From Hermodice carunculata (lineage: Eukaryota > Annelida > Polychaeta > Eunicida > Amphinomidae): DNA of 64,000 nt. The notes beneath the pieces are model-generated. The model did no database searches. It saw nothing but the letters and a program-made list of their open reading frames with translations, and was not told the origin of the DNA. The stretch is taken from positions 58,438,121 to 58,502,120 of the forward strand of contig OZ026622.1 in the NCBI GenBank assembly GCA_964020975.1, read 5' to 3'. This document shows, in pieces, positions 1 to 12,000 of this stretch. Position 1 is the stretch's first letter. Every line of letters begins with the position of its first letter. Made by a program: the position numbers and the translations under genes.

Positions 1-79
1 TTCCTTTCTCTCCTTGAAATATCCACATCAAGTCGGTCTCCTTTCCCACCTAGTGATGTTCTGCTACTGGGTAAAGGAT
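1..79 (-). CDS. CFAP20DC: CFAP20DC probable exon 11, cut by window edge
   Basis: Starts after CTGTCTGTAG and completes a split GAT codon with exon 10. Encodes [20 protein letters not shown] and then SRRER, open to the window edge. The composition suits the disordered tail of this protein; identity rests on position and phase. Confidence 0.5.
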
Positions 80-3000
80 CTACAGACAGGATAATAGGTA
101 ATTCACATACACGTATAGGCAATTAGTCATTTTCTTTTGAAAAATTTGGATTTTTTTTCTTTAAGGAGATTCACAGCTTGTTACAAAGTGCAAATGTTCC
201 TCAAATCAGACAACTAGTCTTGAAGGATTGTATTTCAATTAATTTCAATCATACAAGCTACCTTAATAAAGTGTTAAATCTTTCCACTTGTGAAATAGGT
301 GGCTCCTTTAAGATGACCATCTCTCTACATACACTACCTGTATTACAAGCAACCCTAGAAGACGCCTTTCTATCAGAACAAGTATATACATGTATCAACA
401 TAGTGTCAAATTGTACGGTGAACCCCCCCCCCCCAATTAGGTCACCTGACATGACCCAGAAATATAGCCATGTAGGTGTGGCCTCCCTGAAGGGGGAAAT
501 AAAATGACAGGTATTGTTGGCCACCTGCTCTGTCTTATGCACTTTTAAGTAAAATGAAAATACCATATTTGCTGCATGGATAAGTTTCCTCTGTATTTTA
601 TATGAATCAGTAACCTGAACTTAACCATATTCTACAGTGTCAGAGGCTGTCAGTAATTTACATGATTTTCACTTATGAATAAAACATTAATTTTATAACT
701 TTATAAGCCCCTTTCCTCCAAGTTATGACCAAAATTACCCTTTATTATTTTGCAAATGTCAAGCACACCATGGAGATCTGAACTTAACTTCATATGGGAT
801 ACTATCTATAGGTATAAAATGATGAAAACATACACATGGATTGTGTGAAACTTAAGCAACATATAATATAAACAAAAATGTTTGTTGCGCTGTAACATTG
901 TCTATAGATTTTTTGAGCTTATAGTCTGAAAAGTTGTAAATTCTGATTGTTTTCATTTATTTTTTTCAACAAAAATCATCATTTAGTTCTGCTCCCCCCA
1001 TCCCTTTCACCCCCACGAATGTTTTGTTCATAAGTGAAAATGATGACAATCATGGACATTCCTTTATGAACTTTATCCACGTTATAAACATGTAGGACAA
1101 AGGCTTGAGCTGTACACTAGTATTTGGATCTACCTATCTATCAATCAGATTTCCCCTTTGATGGTAGAAGATGACCTTAAGAACTCACCCACACCCTCCA
1201 TGCGTGACCTTGTTGCTGACCTTCTGCTTGTCAGGTTACCCTGGGTATGAGAAAAGGGACATTAACATACACAAGTGTCAAGGGACTGGTAAAAATTATG
1301 TTGGTCAAACTGTTGATAAGGATTAACACTTTCCAGTCAGAGTTCATGTACATGCAGACCCACGCACATTACCGTTGTAATCGGAGGCCCTATAGATGCA
1401 GACTCGCCTTCCTACATCACTTTGCAGATGGCGACCATGTCATGTGACCTGAAATAACCTCGAGATATTTTAAGCAACAAAATCAAAAGGCCTGTCTCAC
1501 CCCATGTCATAAAATTTTGAACATTTATTCTTGTGATAGTGACATAAATGTCTTACTTCCCTACAATGTCCTTTTCATATATTTACCCCAAAATGAAAAT
1601 ATAGCAACAGAAATAACATTCGGGTCTATGACATATCATTATGGTAAATGCCTTGCTGAATTGTTAATTTCAGAGCTGAAATGGTATAATTTGTAAGGAT
1701 GAAGTGTCAATTCACATATCTGCTGCATGTTTGAGCACTCCAGGTATGTTTTGGATTGGTTAAACGTTTATAGTCAAATGATGCTAAGATTTACTAAAAA
1801 AAAGGAGCAAAAATCCTAGATGGTGGCCATGTCACATGACCCTAAGTGACCTTGAGATAATTTTGGCAATGCATATTCTGAGGTCTATTTGCAGCTTTCC
1901 TGTGGCAAAAGTTTCTCACTCACAAACTTTCTAAATATGCTCACGAATGTGTTTTAATTGAAATTTGCTGAATTCATGTGGCTACATAGATTACAGTAAT
2001 TTGCCAATTTGTCAAAATTAGCTGACCAACATGGTTGCCATGGCAACTGCCCCACATTATATTTGATACAAACGATGTATTTGCAAAAATCGCAGGCATA
2101 AATGTACTTGTCAAAATCCCAGCACTAAATAAAGGCTTAAGAATGTAACATTGACCTTGGTAAACCAGTTCATGTTGTTAAACAAGATATTTTTTTGCAA
2201 AATATCAGAATACGAAACGATACTTTGGTTACCATGGCAACCAAGCGTTACACTGATTATTTTCATTTTGACACTTCCAGAACCCAAGGGCTCTACTTCT
2301 ACCCAACATGTTGATATACAGTTGTGATAACTAGGTATATCATAGATACACAATAAACTGGGTCCAACATTTGGAATTTTGCCCTAAATCCCCATACACA
2401 AGCTACATAAGTCAATGAAATAGCCTAGACTGGAAAGTATTAACAGGTTTTAAATCTACCCACAAAAACAATGAAATATGCATTCCTCTTTAAAATTCCA
2501 AAATGCTGAAGCATGCGAAAACTCATAATTTTTCAATGGTTTCTCAGTACAATCCACATTTTAAATATAAATCAAATTGTGAAAAGTACAGTATTCAAAT
2601 CTTTACAAAATCATTCAATATGGCAAAGCACCAAATATACATCTGATGTTAATCTTTAAAAACCATAATATGATGTGAAGAAATGCTTTTCCGAAAAAGA
2701 TCTAAAATTTGGTGTGTCTACCACATTTGTGCTTCAAAAATAAATACTACACTAGAGAGTAAACAGTCGTCAGCACAGGTAATGTCCAATGTATTTCCAC
2801 CCAACTAAGTCTCTCCAGGCACTATTAAGAAACTACTTTCATCCATCATACACAGGGAGGACACATTTGTTACCATGTAAGTTACAGACCACAGTTGTGA
2901 TTGGCTGGTTGCACATCCCAACACAGATAGTCTGCAATTGTGAAAATACTATGTTTTCAGCATACTGTAGCTTCTGTTAAAATAAAGTTAGCTAAGTCAG

Positions 3001-6000
3001 GTTTGCTGCATCAAAGAGTTGCTTCATTGGTGGTCATATAGGTGCACTGTCTTCCAGGCCAGGTGGGAACATTATGGTGGGGAAGGACAATGATGTGACC
3101 CCAGCAAGAGCACAGTTCATACACCTGTATAAAGCTGACATCCACGTGTTGTTTCGTATTTCAATTATCACAAATTAACGAGCTGGAAATTATATGACAA
3201 AAATCCATCCATGTTTTTCTGACATTGTTATCTGTTAATGCCGTTCACGAAATTTGAAAATACCAAAATGCTGATTTTTAGACTGAAAAATAGAAGGATT
3301 TATAACTTGGTCTGTGGCCTGTAGTACACATCAACGCTCTTGTACAATGGACTACCTAACCCACATGAACTTGGTTTCCATGTAGTTCTTCTACTGTTTG
3401 AATTTGATTGTTCAAACACAAAAAGTGAAACCAGACTGGTTGTGGGTCAACCAGTGCATACAGGTGAGTTATTTCCCGCATGATCCTACTGTCTGCCCCA
3501 GAATACCCCACTGCCGAGGTTTATAGCAGAATAAAGGAAAAACAGTTTCTTCACAAGACAGGTGAGAAAATACAGGTCCAGTGAAAACTCCTTATAATGA
3601 CACCATCTGTTCCCCACGAAATATGTCACATAACTGAATAAATCAGATAAAATGAATCAAATAACAAAGAAAATCGAATTTTTCCATGAAAATTTGTGTC
3701 ATCATATTGAATATGTCGCATATCTGAGTGTCGTTATAATGAGGTTTCACTGTATGTACATATTTGTTGTTTAGGGGAAATTAACTGTGGTGCAATTTTT
3801 TTTATGGTGTCTTGTCCTATAGTACTTGTAAATATTTACTTTAAACAGAAAAACTGCACATGTACTTCAACACAGAATATACTTTTGCCTTGGATTTTGC
3901 TGACCTTAGCTTGATCAGGCTCAGTGAGTGTAATCTGACCTACCTCTTTACTGATACTTCTCCTGTGTGCACTGCCTGGTGCCGGCATGGGCACCTTGGT
4001 CCCAAAAGCAATATGGTAGCCATCTTGTGATTTCTTGCCTCCACTTGAATTTAAGTCTGCAAAAGACATGACACATATTCCTCTTTCCCTTTTTATTTTT
4101 CTTCGTCGTGTATTGTAATATGCTTATCATGTTTGTATTGAAGAAATTCGAAAATATAAAGCTATGAACATGTTTTCGTAGTTTACTACATGATCAACAC
4201 TAGGAGAGCCAAAATGCCGAGAAAGGGCCATCCTCCACGCTTTTTGCCGAGAAATGCAGAGGAAATTTGTACAACAATCATTTTCCCATCATCTCTCAGC
4301 AATTTTGCTGAGAAACACCACGAGAATCAAGTTTGTCTGTTTTCTTCAGGCACTCCTCAGCATTTTGCCAAGAAACAAGCTCAGAGGACAAATGTGTTGA
4401 AAAATATTGCGGGTGCCCTGATATTAAGTATGACTGTTTTTGCACATCAGCTGCAAACATGTTATATATTGAAGGTGCAATCACACCATCAGCATTACAG
4501 GAGATAACTGCTTTACACTGCACTCAGTGCCATGAGCTGAAGGAACTGAGGTATTTCTATCAAAGGCAGATACGGTGAAACCTGTCTTTAAAGACCACTC
4601 CTCGGAATGACCACATTGCGGACTCTCACGGCAATTGGTCTTTCATGCAAGGCACAGATAAGGTGAAAGGTTCCAAGCAAGTATCTGGAAAAGATGGTCC
4701 AGACAACAGGTGGTCTCTTATTAAAATGATCTCTAAAGAAAGGGACAAAGTGTATATGGATATCTCACAATTAGCATTAATAATTTTGCCTGTTATTGTA
4801 TGTTTCTAACATTCAGCATTGTCAGAGGTGAAGACAGAATGGAGTCAACAAATCCTGGGAACTCTTGAATGTTCAACTCCACCAGCATCATGTGCACTCC
4901 ATACAATTAACATGTGCCCACCCCTTCTTCCATCAGCCTTTTGCATTGGCTTATCTTTTTAAATTCTGTGTTATCTATGCCGAGTTGAATGTTGACCTTC
5001 CCCCAGATGTAGCTACATAAACCAAGCTGTCAAATCTGTCCCACTTGGTGGTAGTCTCCCACTTTTTGTACTGAACTTTTGGATTTTTAGATACAAATGT
5101 TACCCATTTTGAGTGGTCTCCCTCTTCAACATACATTCATTTCCTCTTTATTCTTTGTTAAATATAAAATCTACCCATTTCTTGTCAGAGGATGATGACA
5201 TGTATGTGTATGAATGAACAAATGTCATCAGTCCTGGCCAAAAAATGTATGTGAACACACTTGCCGTTTTCAGGGTGGAACATTCTTAAGTGACATACCT
5301 AAGTCATACAGGGAGGAAGGTTTGGCACTCGGGTCTCCACCTCGCAGAATCTTCCATTCAAAATGGCGGATCTTGGCAACTGTTACTACCTGTACATGAA
5401 AGAGCATTAACTTTATTATAAACACACTTCACTTTGCGTAATGCATTTGATGCCTGGGTTTCAGTCTCTCTTCGAATAACTTTCTTGGTACAGATCATAT
5501 ATCTTCCAAAATGTACATTAAAAACCAAATGAGTCAGCAATGCATGTATATTTTACTTCTTTTTTGTAAATTAACTGAGGCAGGTGATAGTTCACATTTT
5601 CAATAACATAAACCATAAAAATTGAAGGTTCTCCGTTCTGTAGCCAGGTTTTGTGCATGCTACAAAACTATAATCTGCCTGAAATCACATGTACTAATTT
5701 AAAATTAAATGGAAAAGGCTTTTATTCTAGTTTTTCAATTTGATGCCAAAGAGATGGTCCACAAGTACGTAAAAGATTATTTTGGTTTTTGTCTTGTACA
5801 GTACTTAATCTGACATTTTTCATGATTGTAACATGGAAGGCAAGTAATTCTACATCACTGTTTCGAAACAATCAGTAAGTTAAGTGACCAGATCATGCTT
5901 TGCTTTTATAGGCCCCTCGTCTATATCTGCTCGTATCTTGCCCAGTTATTAACAAATAAGAAACAGAAATCATTGACCTGTGTTTCCTGTGGTACATCTT

Positions 6001-9000
6001 GTGCCAGTTGACATTGTTTAGGGATGGACTCAACTTCACCAGCATTTGTAGGCATGGATATCTCCAAAATATCTGCAAATCAGTACAAGGAACATTCTCC
6101 TAACTTCACGCACATTTTATTGAAATATACCAACATCTGTGATGTATGCTAATGGAGCGAGTTTGTCAGGGTTGAGGAACACCAAGGAATGACACACTTC
6201 CCATTGCCTAAATCAATGACTGAATTGAATAAACCTGAGTTCATGAATAAGTTAAAACACGTCACACAAAATAAACAATGTGTTTTGCTTGAGCTTGTAG
6301 ACTCTGAACAAGGCAAAGTAAACTTCTTAATAAGTAACTAGGTTTCAGCATATACTATATCTTACCATCATCATCTGTGGTGTCAGGCGGCTGAGATTTC
6401 ATTGTGAATATGCGTCGAAGCTTGCAGCTTGCACTTATACATATACTTTCTACACTCTTGAAAGTCTGGCCCTTCCAGGTTTCTCCCACCAGTGACACCA
6501 GGTCAAAACAGAGATTTAGCCACTGATAAAAGAACAAAAGATAGATGAATATGATCTGAGGAGAAAACATGGGAAATTGTTTTTTTTTAAACCTGAAATA
6601 TATTAACTTAATGTATTCAGTAAATATCAGGGTTTTGCTTCTCATGCTTAATCACCTTGGAAAATAGGTCAAGGCCTGTCATTGGGTAATGGTGACCCAA
6701 AGGGAGGTCACCAGGTAGTTTTATATCAATGTACTTAAGTGCAAATTTCATCTGGAGGCTCAATTTTCTGCCATTAATGTCCAAGCTACACCCTACCATT
6801 ACAAAATCACCTCTTCCATCTTAACTGGTCCAGTGATCTCACAAAAATACGTCAAGGTATCTGATATTACATAAGATATTAGCATTGGACATGATGAATA
6901 TATCACATAAATTTGGCACATCTAATTCAATAATTTTTCAACATATGGAACTTTGTATCTTTCATGACATTTTAACTCCTAATTTCCGTCAAATTATAGG
7001 TGGTACCACTACCACTAGTAATACAAACAACTGAGATATGACCCTCTTCTACAACCCCACTAAATTTCATGAACATCCATAAAAATTTAAGGATGCTGGA
7101 ATACTCTCAGGATTTTCACATCTTGTCCTGTATATTACATAATACTACAGGTGGTGCCACTAAAATTGACATCGACCTAGATTTTCATACACTTGATAAA
7201 TCCTTAAAGTTATATGGGCCTCAATGAAAAGACAGTGGGGTGCAGAGCATTCACAAGATAACCTGTATATTCCAACTGGCCATTTGACCCTGACCTTCAG
7301 CCCATATTAAAAATTGCTAATGTCCAAAATTTGCCCCCGGCATCCTGCTTTCTAGTCATGGTCTTTCTGTTCTGATAGGGTAATAACTTTTTCAGTTATT
7401 GAAGAAAAACAATAAACTTGGACAAAGCACCAAAATCCATAATTATTGAGTCACAGTGACCCAAAAGGTAGGTCACCAAGCATAGTTTTATGTAACCATG
7501 TAATCAAGTACAATTTTGATCTGGAGGCACAGTTCTCTTCGCCATTGATGTCCAAGCTACACCCTGCTATTACAAAATCACCTTTCAACTTGACAGGCCT
7601 GGTGACCTCACTGAAATAGGTTAAGATCATAAATATTATATAACATTTTAGCATTGGACATGGTCTATATATATATAAACTTGGTAAGTCTAATCCAATT
7701 ACTTTTCAAGGTATACAATTTATATCTTTAAACATATTTTGGTTATCATCTACGTCAAATAATATGTGGTGCCACTAGTATCAAAAAGCAACTTAGACTT
7801 TGACCCCCACAGTCCCACTAAATATCATGAAGATCTATCAAACATTAAGGATGCCAGAGCATTCACGAGATTTTCACATTTTGACCCATATATTACAGCC
7901 AGTGACACAAATATCATACTCAACCTTGATTTTCATATACTTCATAAGTCCATATTTCTTGATCTCATCCTTGTTGTTAAGAGTACATAGATCATCAATG
8001 AATCTTCTAGTATGTGAATAGAATCTTCTTGCAGCGGTGTAGTTTGCTTTTGCCAATTCTTCCATCCATTTGGATTCATAATAATAAAGATATAAATTGG
8101 CAATATAAGGATGGATGGAAGGATGAACGGACAGACATGACTGATCGTATAAGCTCTGCAACCTTTGGTCAGAAGAGTTAAACCGGAATGAAAACATTCG
8201 TTTAAAAATTTGACCACTGTGCTATCTCATGAACAAACCAGGCAGACATCCATCATGTGGTTTTGTAGGCAAAGTTGAAAATGTGAATGGACTACAGATG
8301 ACAGATAACAGATTACACAACAAGCTCAGCTGAACTAAATAGTCTAGACCACTTACTGTAGCTCTGCGGATCACACCCAAAGGGAACTTGCCATGTAACG
8401 GTGTGGGGTGGGTCTCCTTATGTGCCGTGGACAAGAACAATCGTCTCTTGTTGTTGCCAATATCTGTAACCCTTCAAAACATAATTAAAATGATTAATTC
8501 CTGCTCTGAGCCTTCGCAAACATGAGTTTTGAGAACTCCTGGCTGTTTCTTGCTTGTATGGTGCACAGTGTAAATGAGCTAAAGATATGCAGAATGTGGT
8601 GATTTTGTTTGGCTAATGAATTTCTGAGATCACAGCGTTCTATCTTGGAGATTCTACATTCAAGCTACAAAGACTACAACTGTTCCACTCTGCACCACAG
8701 ATCTGGTTTTGTCCTGATTTGGAAAATTCTCCCTCTCTCATATCTTGTGAAGGATTTCTCCCGTTCATATCTAAAAATGTGACTACATTAAAAATTTTTT
8801 TTTTCTAAGCTCATACATTAAAATTATGGTTTAAATATCTGTATATTTAGCCTTTTTAACCATCCAAAATGCACTAGAAAGCACTACATGTATTTCACCC
8901 TCAAATTTCCAAATAATCTAGTCATGAGCAGCATTAGCAATAATTATTGATTACCAACTTGTTGTTTTCAAAGAAGGTAACACTTGCAGTCTTCTTTATT

Positions 9001-12000
9001 ATGTGCCCCTCATCATGATGTGAGCCCATGTAGGTTTACAAATATATTCAATGTACCTGAATATGGACCAAAAAGAAAACAATTTCTGAGAATTCTATTT
9101 TAACTGGTTGATACACCTGCACTCCCCAAGAGAAAATGATGAAACAATTGTTACAAATTGATGGATTTTGGGTGCACTTACCCTAAGTCAACAGAGAAGT
9201 CTGCTCCCTTTGGTACATAAATCTGCATGATCAGGTATCTCTGAATTAAGGACACTAAAAGAAAGTCAAACATGAAAAGCTGAGTTTGCCTTCATAAAAT
9301 ATTACTCAGACTGTAATAGCAAAATGCATGTGCATGTATATTCATAAAAATGACTGTAACTGAAGACATCAGATCAATATTTAGAGCACATGTATGTCAC
9401 ACAATGGTACCAAATGAATGAATATTTCATCTTTTATTACAGCAACTTGTACCATATCCATAATCATACAGTATAATATTAGACCAATTTAGATATATGC
9501 AGTCCACATTGGGATTATATCCAATGTAATCATTTTAAAGAATCATAGTTAAACACAAATGGTGTGGTAATAAAATACAGTGACCTTAATATTATACATA
9601 TGTTCTGATGTACCAGTCTCTTTCCATAAACTTTCCAATGTGAAAAGTATTGTTTTTGCATCATGTCAACTTTTTTAATGCAAGAGAACTATACAAGAGA
9701 GCTACTTGTTGAAACAAAAAAGATCTATGTATCCCCAGAAGTGTCGTATGCAGTTTCAAAGTGATTGGCCTGGCACTTTTAAAGATTTTTTTTTTAATGA
9801 GCCCCCAAAAAATAACAAATCAAAAAAATCAGTAGAATGTGAGCATTTGAACAAACTCAGTAGAGATCCACCAAAGGTATCATTCCGACCAAGATTGAAG
9901 TGAATCCACCTGATTTTTTGAGAAGTCAAAAATGTCAAGAGTGCAGAACAATGACCAGACAGATGGATGACGGACAAAGACCCTCTACACAACGTCTGCT
10001 GCCTGACAAGTCAGCAGAGCTAAAAATTGGATTAGACAATGAAATGTTCCTAAAAAGGGCTGTTGTTGATTCTTTATATGGAGGAACATACTAACAAAAT
10101 ATGAAACTCACCCTTTACACTGTCTAAATTACAAACCACATTCTGTGATTTATTACCTGACATTTACATGGACACTTTTTCAATTTTCAAAGGAAGCATC
10201 CCCAAATGTAACTGTACTGATAATGCTTGCTGTTTTCTATATATAGTATCATAAACATGATTATATATTTTCTGTGAGAAAAAAAAAGTTCATTAAACAG
10301 TGCATATATGCGTAATTTTGGATTCAGAATACATAGATACTCTCCCGTTAGCTTCCAGCAGTGCATTCATTTTACTGTTAAGTATCTGTAACTTGCAAAG
10401 CCACTGCCCAGCAAAATAACGGCAATAGTCTAATTCCCTTAATCAACTCTATTTCACAACCAATTTTGTTCAATACATAATTCATGATCCCATTTAAAAA
10501 ATGTTCTTGGTCAATCTTGTGTCATCTACATGGTATGTATTTTGTATAGTTCCTGTATTCAATATTAGACCATCCTATATCCTCAAGCCCAGGAAAAGAT
10601 ACTCTATTCAGGGACTGATCTGACCATTAGCCATGTGGCCATATGCTAATGTTTCTTGAATTTGGCTTAAGAAATGTGTAAATGGCTAAAATGAGTTAAA
10701 ATAAATTATTAATGGACCATCACAGACTATTTGTTAGTTATGTCAATATTTTCAATTTTAGCTACTGATTTTGAAGTGTAGATCAGTCCTTGTTATTACT
10801 ATGCCTGTTTATGGAGTACCTCTTCATGATATTCTGTCTACGCTTACAAAATACCAAACGATGAAAAGTCTGTTTCTTCCTAAACAATCCAGACATACTG
10901 TAGTTCTTTATTGACAGTATTCTCCCATATACTTGAATTGTACCTCTACATATTATGCAAACTAAAATATATGAAATGAATGACACAACCACAAAATACT
11001 TGAAGAACTGCAGCATGTCCTTTATATTTCTTCTTCCTTTGTAAGTCTAGGTGTAAGTGAGGACCAATACATACAAGAAATGTGTATTGTACTCACAGGC
11101 ATTCTTTGCGTCTTTTGGAAGCTGCATTTTGGTGGTTGCTCCACCCCCTTCCACATTGAAGACAAAACTCTTCACATCTTTGTCGTACAGCTGGGCAAAT
11201 ATGAAAATGCACATCATACTTACTACATTTCAAGTTTTGCTTTATCTCTATCATGTTTGTTACAATCATGCTACATCTATCGGTTTTCCATTCATCATAC
11301 ACAATGTACACTATACATTTTCACACCCACATAATTTTCTTATAATTTTAAGAAGAGATATTTGATATTAACTAACTAAAAGACATAAAGCCGACTTTTA
11401 GAAATACGTGTAGTTGCATCAGTTGTACATGTACTGTGGTGTCACTTGCATATTTATAAATTGAAAAATTTCAGACACAAGGGAATCACATTAATTGTGT
11501 AGTCCAAGGATTTTCAAAATAAGGAGGGAGCCTTTTGGTGCATTCATGTGTTTGCAGCATATTGAACTGACATGACAAAACACACGCTACTAATGGCCTG
11601 AGCTTCTGTCATTTTACCTTTCTAATCCCTGAGGATCCACTCAGTTTCCATTGAGACACAGGGTCTTTGCCTTGGGCACTGAAGATTTCAAAATATGGAC
11701 CACCCTGCAATAAATGAATTAAAAAATGTACATTATGTGACTCTCTCTCTCTCTCTCTCAAACACACTCACACACACACAATTTAAATGGTTCATCACAC
11801 CAACATTTTGTTACAACAAACACTGCACTGTGACTGTGGATTGATATTATTTGATACATTGTATAACATAACAGTCCTAGAACCGCTAGACCTATATTTC
11901 GGTCTAAAGCAAGCTTTGAAATCAGAATCGTATTGACCGATTACTTATAATTAAACAAGAGGCCCATAGACCTAATGCTCTGCTGGCATCGTGGCTATAT

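Larger units (their letters stand above)
1241..3943. other. CFAP20DC intron with X-box motifs and two MITEs
   Basis: Between probable exons 10 and 9. Contains two perfect RFX-type X-boxes (2034-2047, 2228-2241), a 440-bp MITE (2880-3319) and a 170-bp MITE (3584-3753). An extra exon could hide here, because the vertebrate protein has roughly 90 residues at this point. Confidence 0.5.

Noticed and set aside
8450-8465. alternative TTACAG acceptor for CFAP20DC exon 5
   Set aside because: Breaks reading phase with exon 4 and removes the conserved TDIGN residues.
11057-11365. 102-codon plus-strand frame
   Set aside because: Antisense to CFAP20DC exon 3, which is supported by homology on the minus strand.
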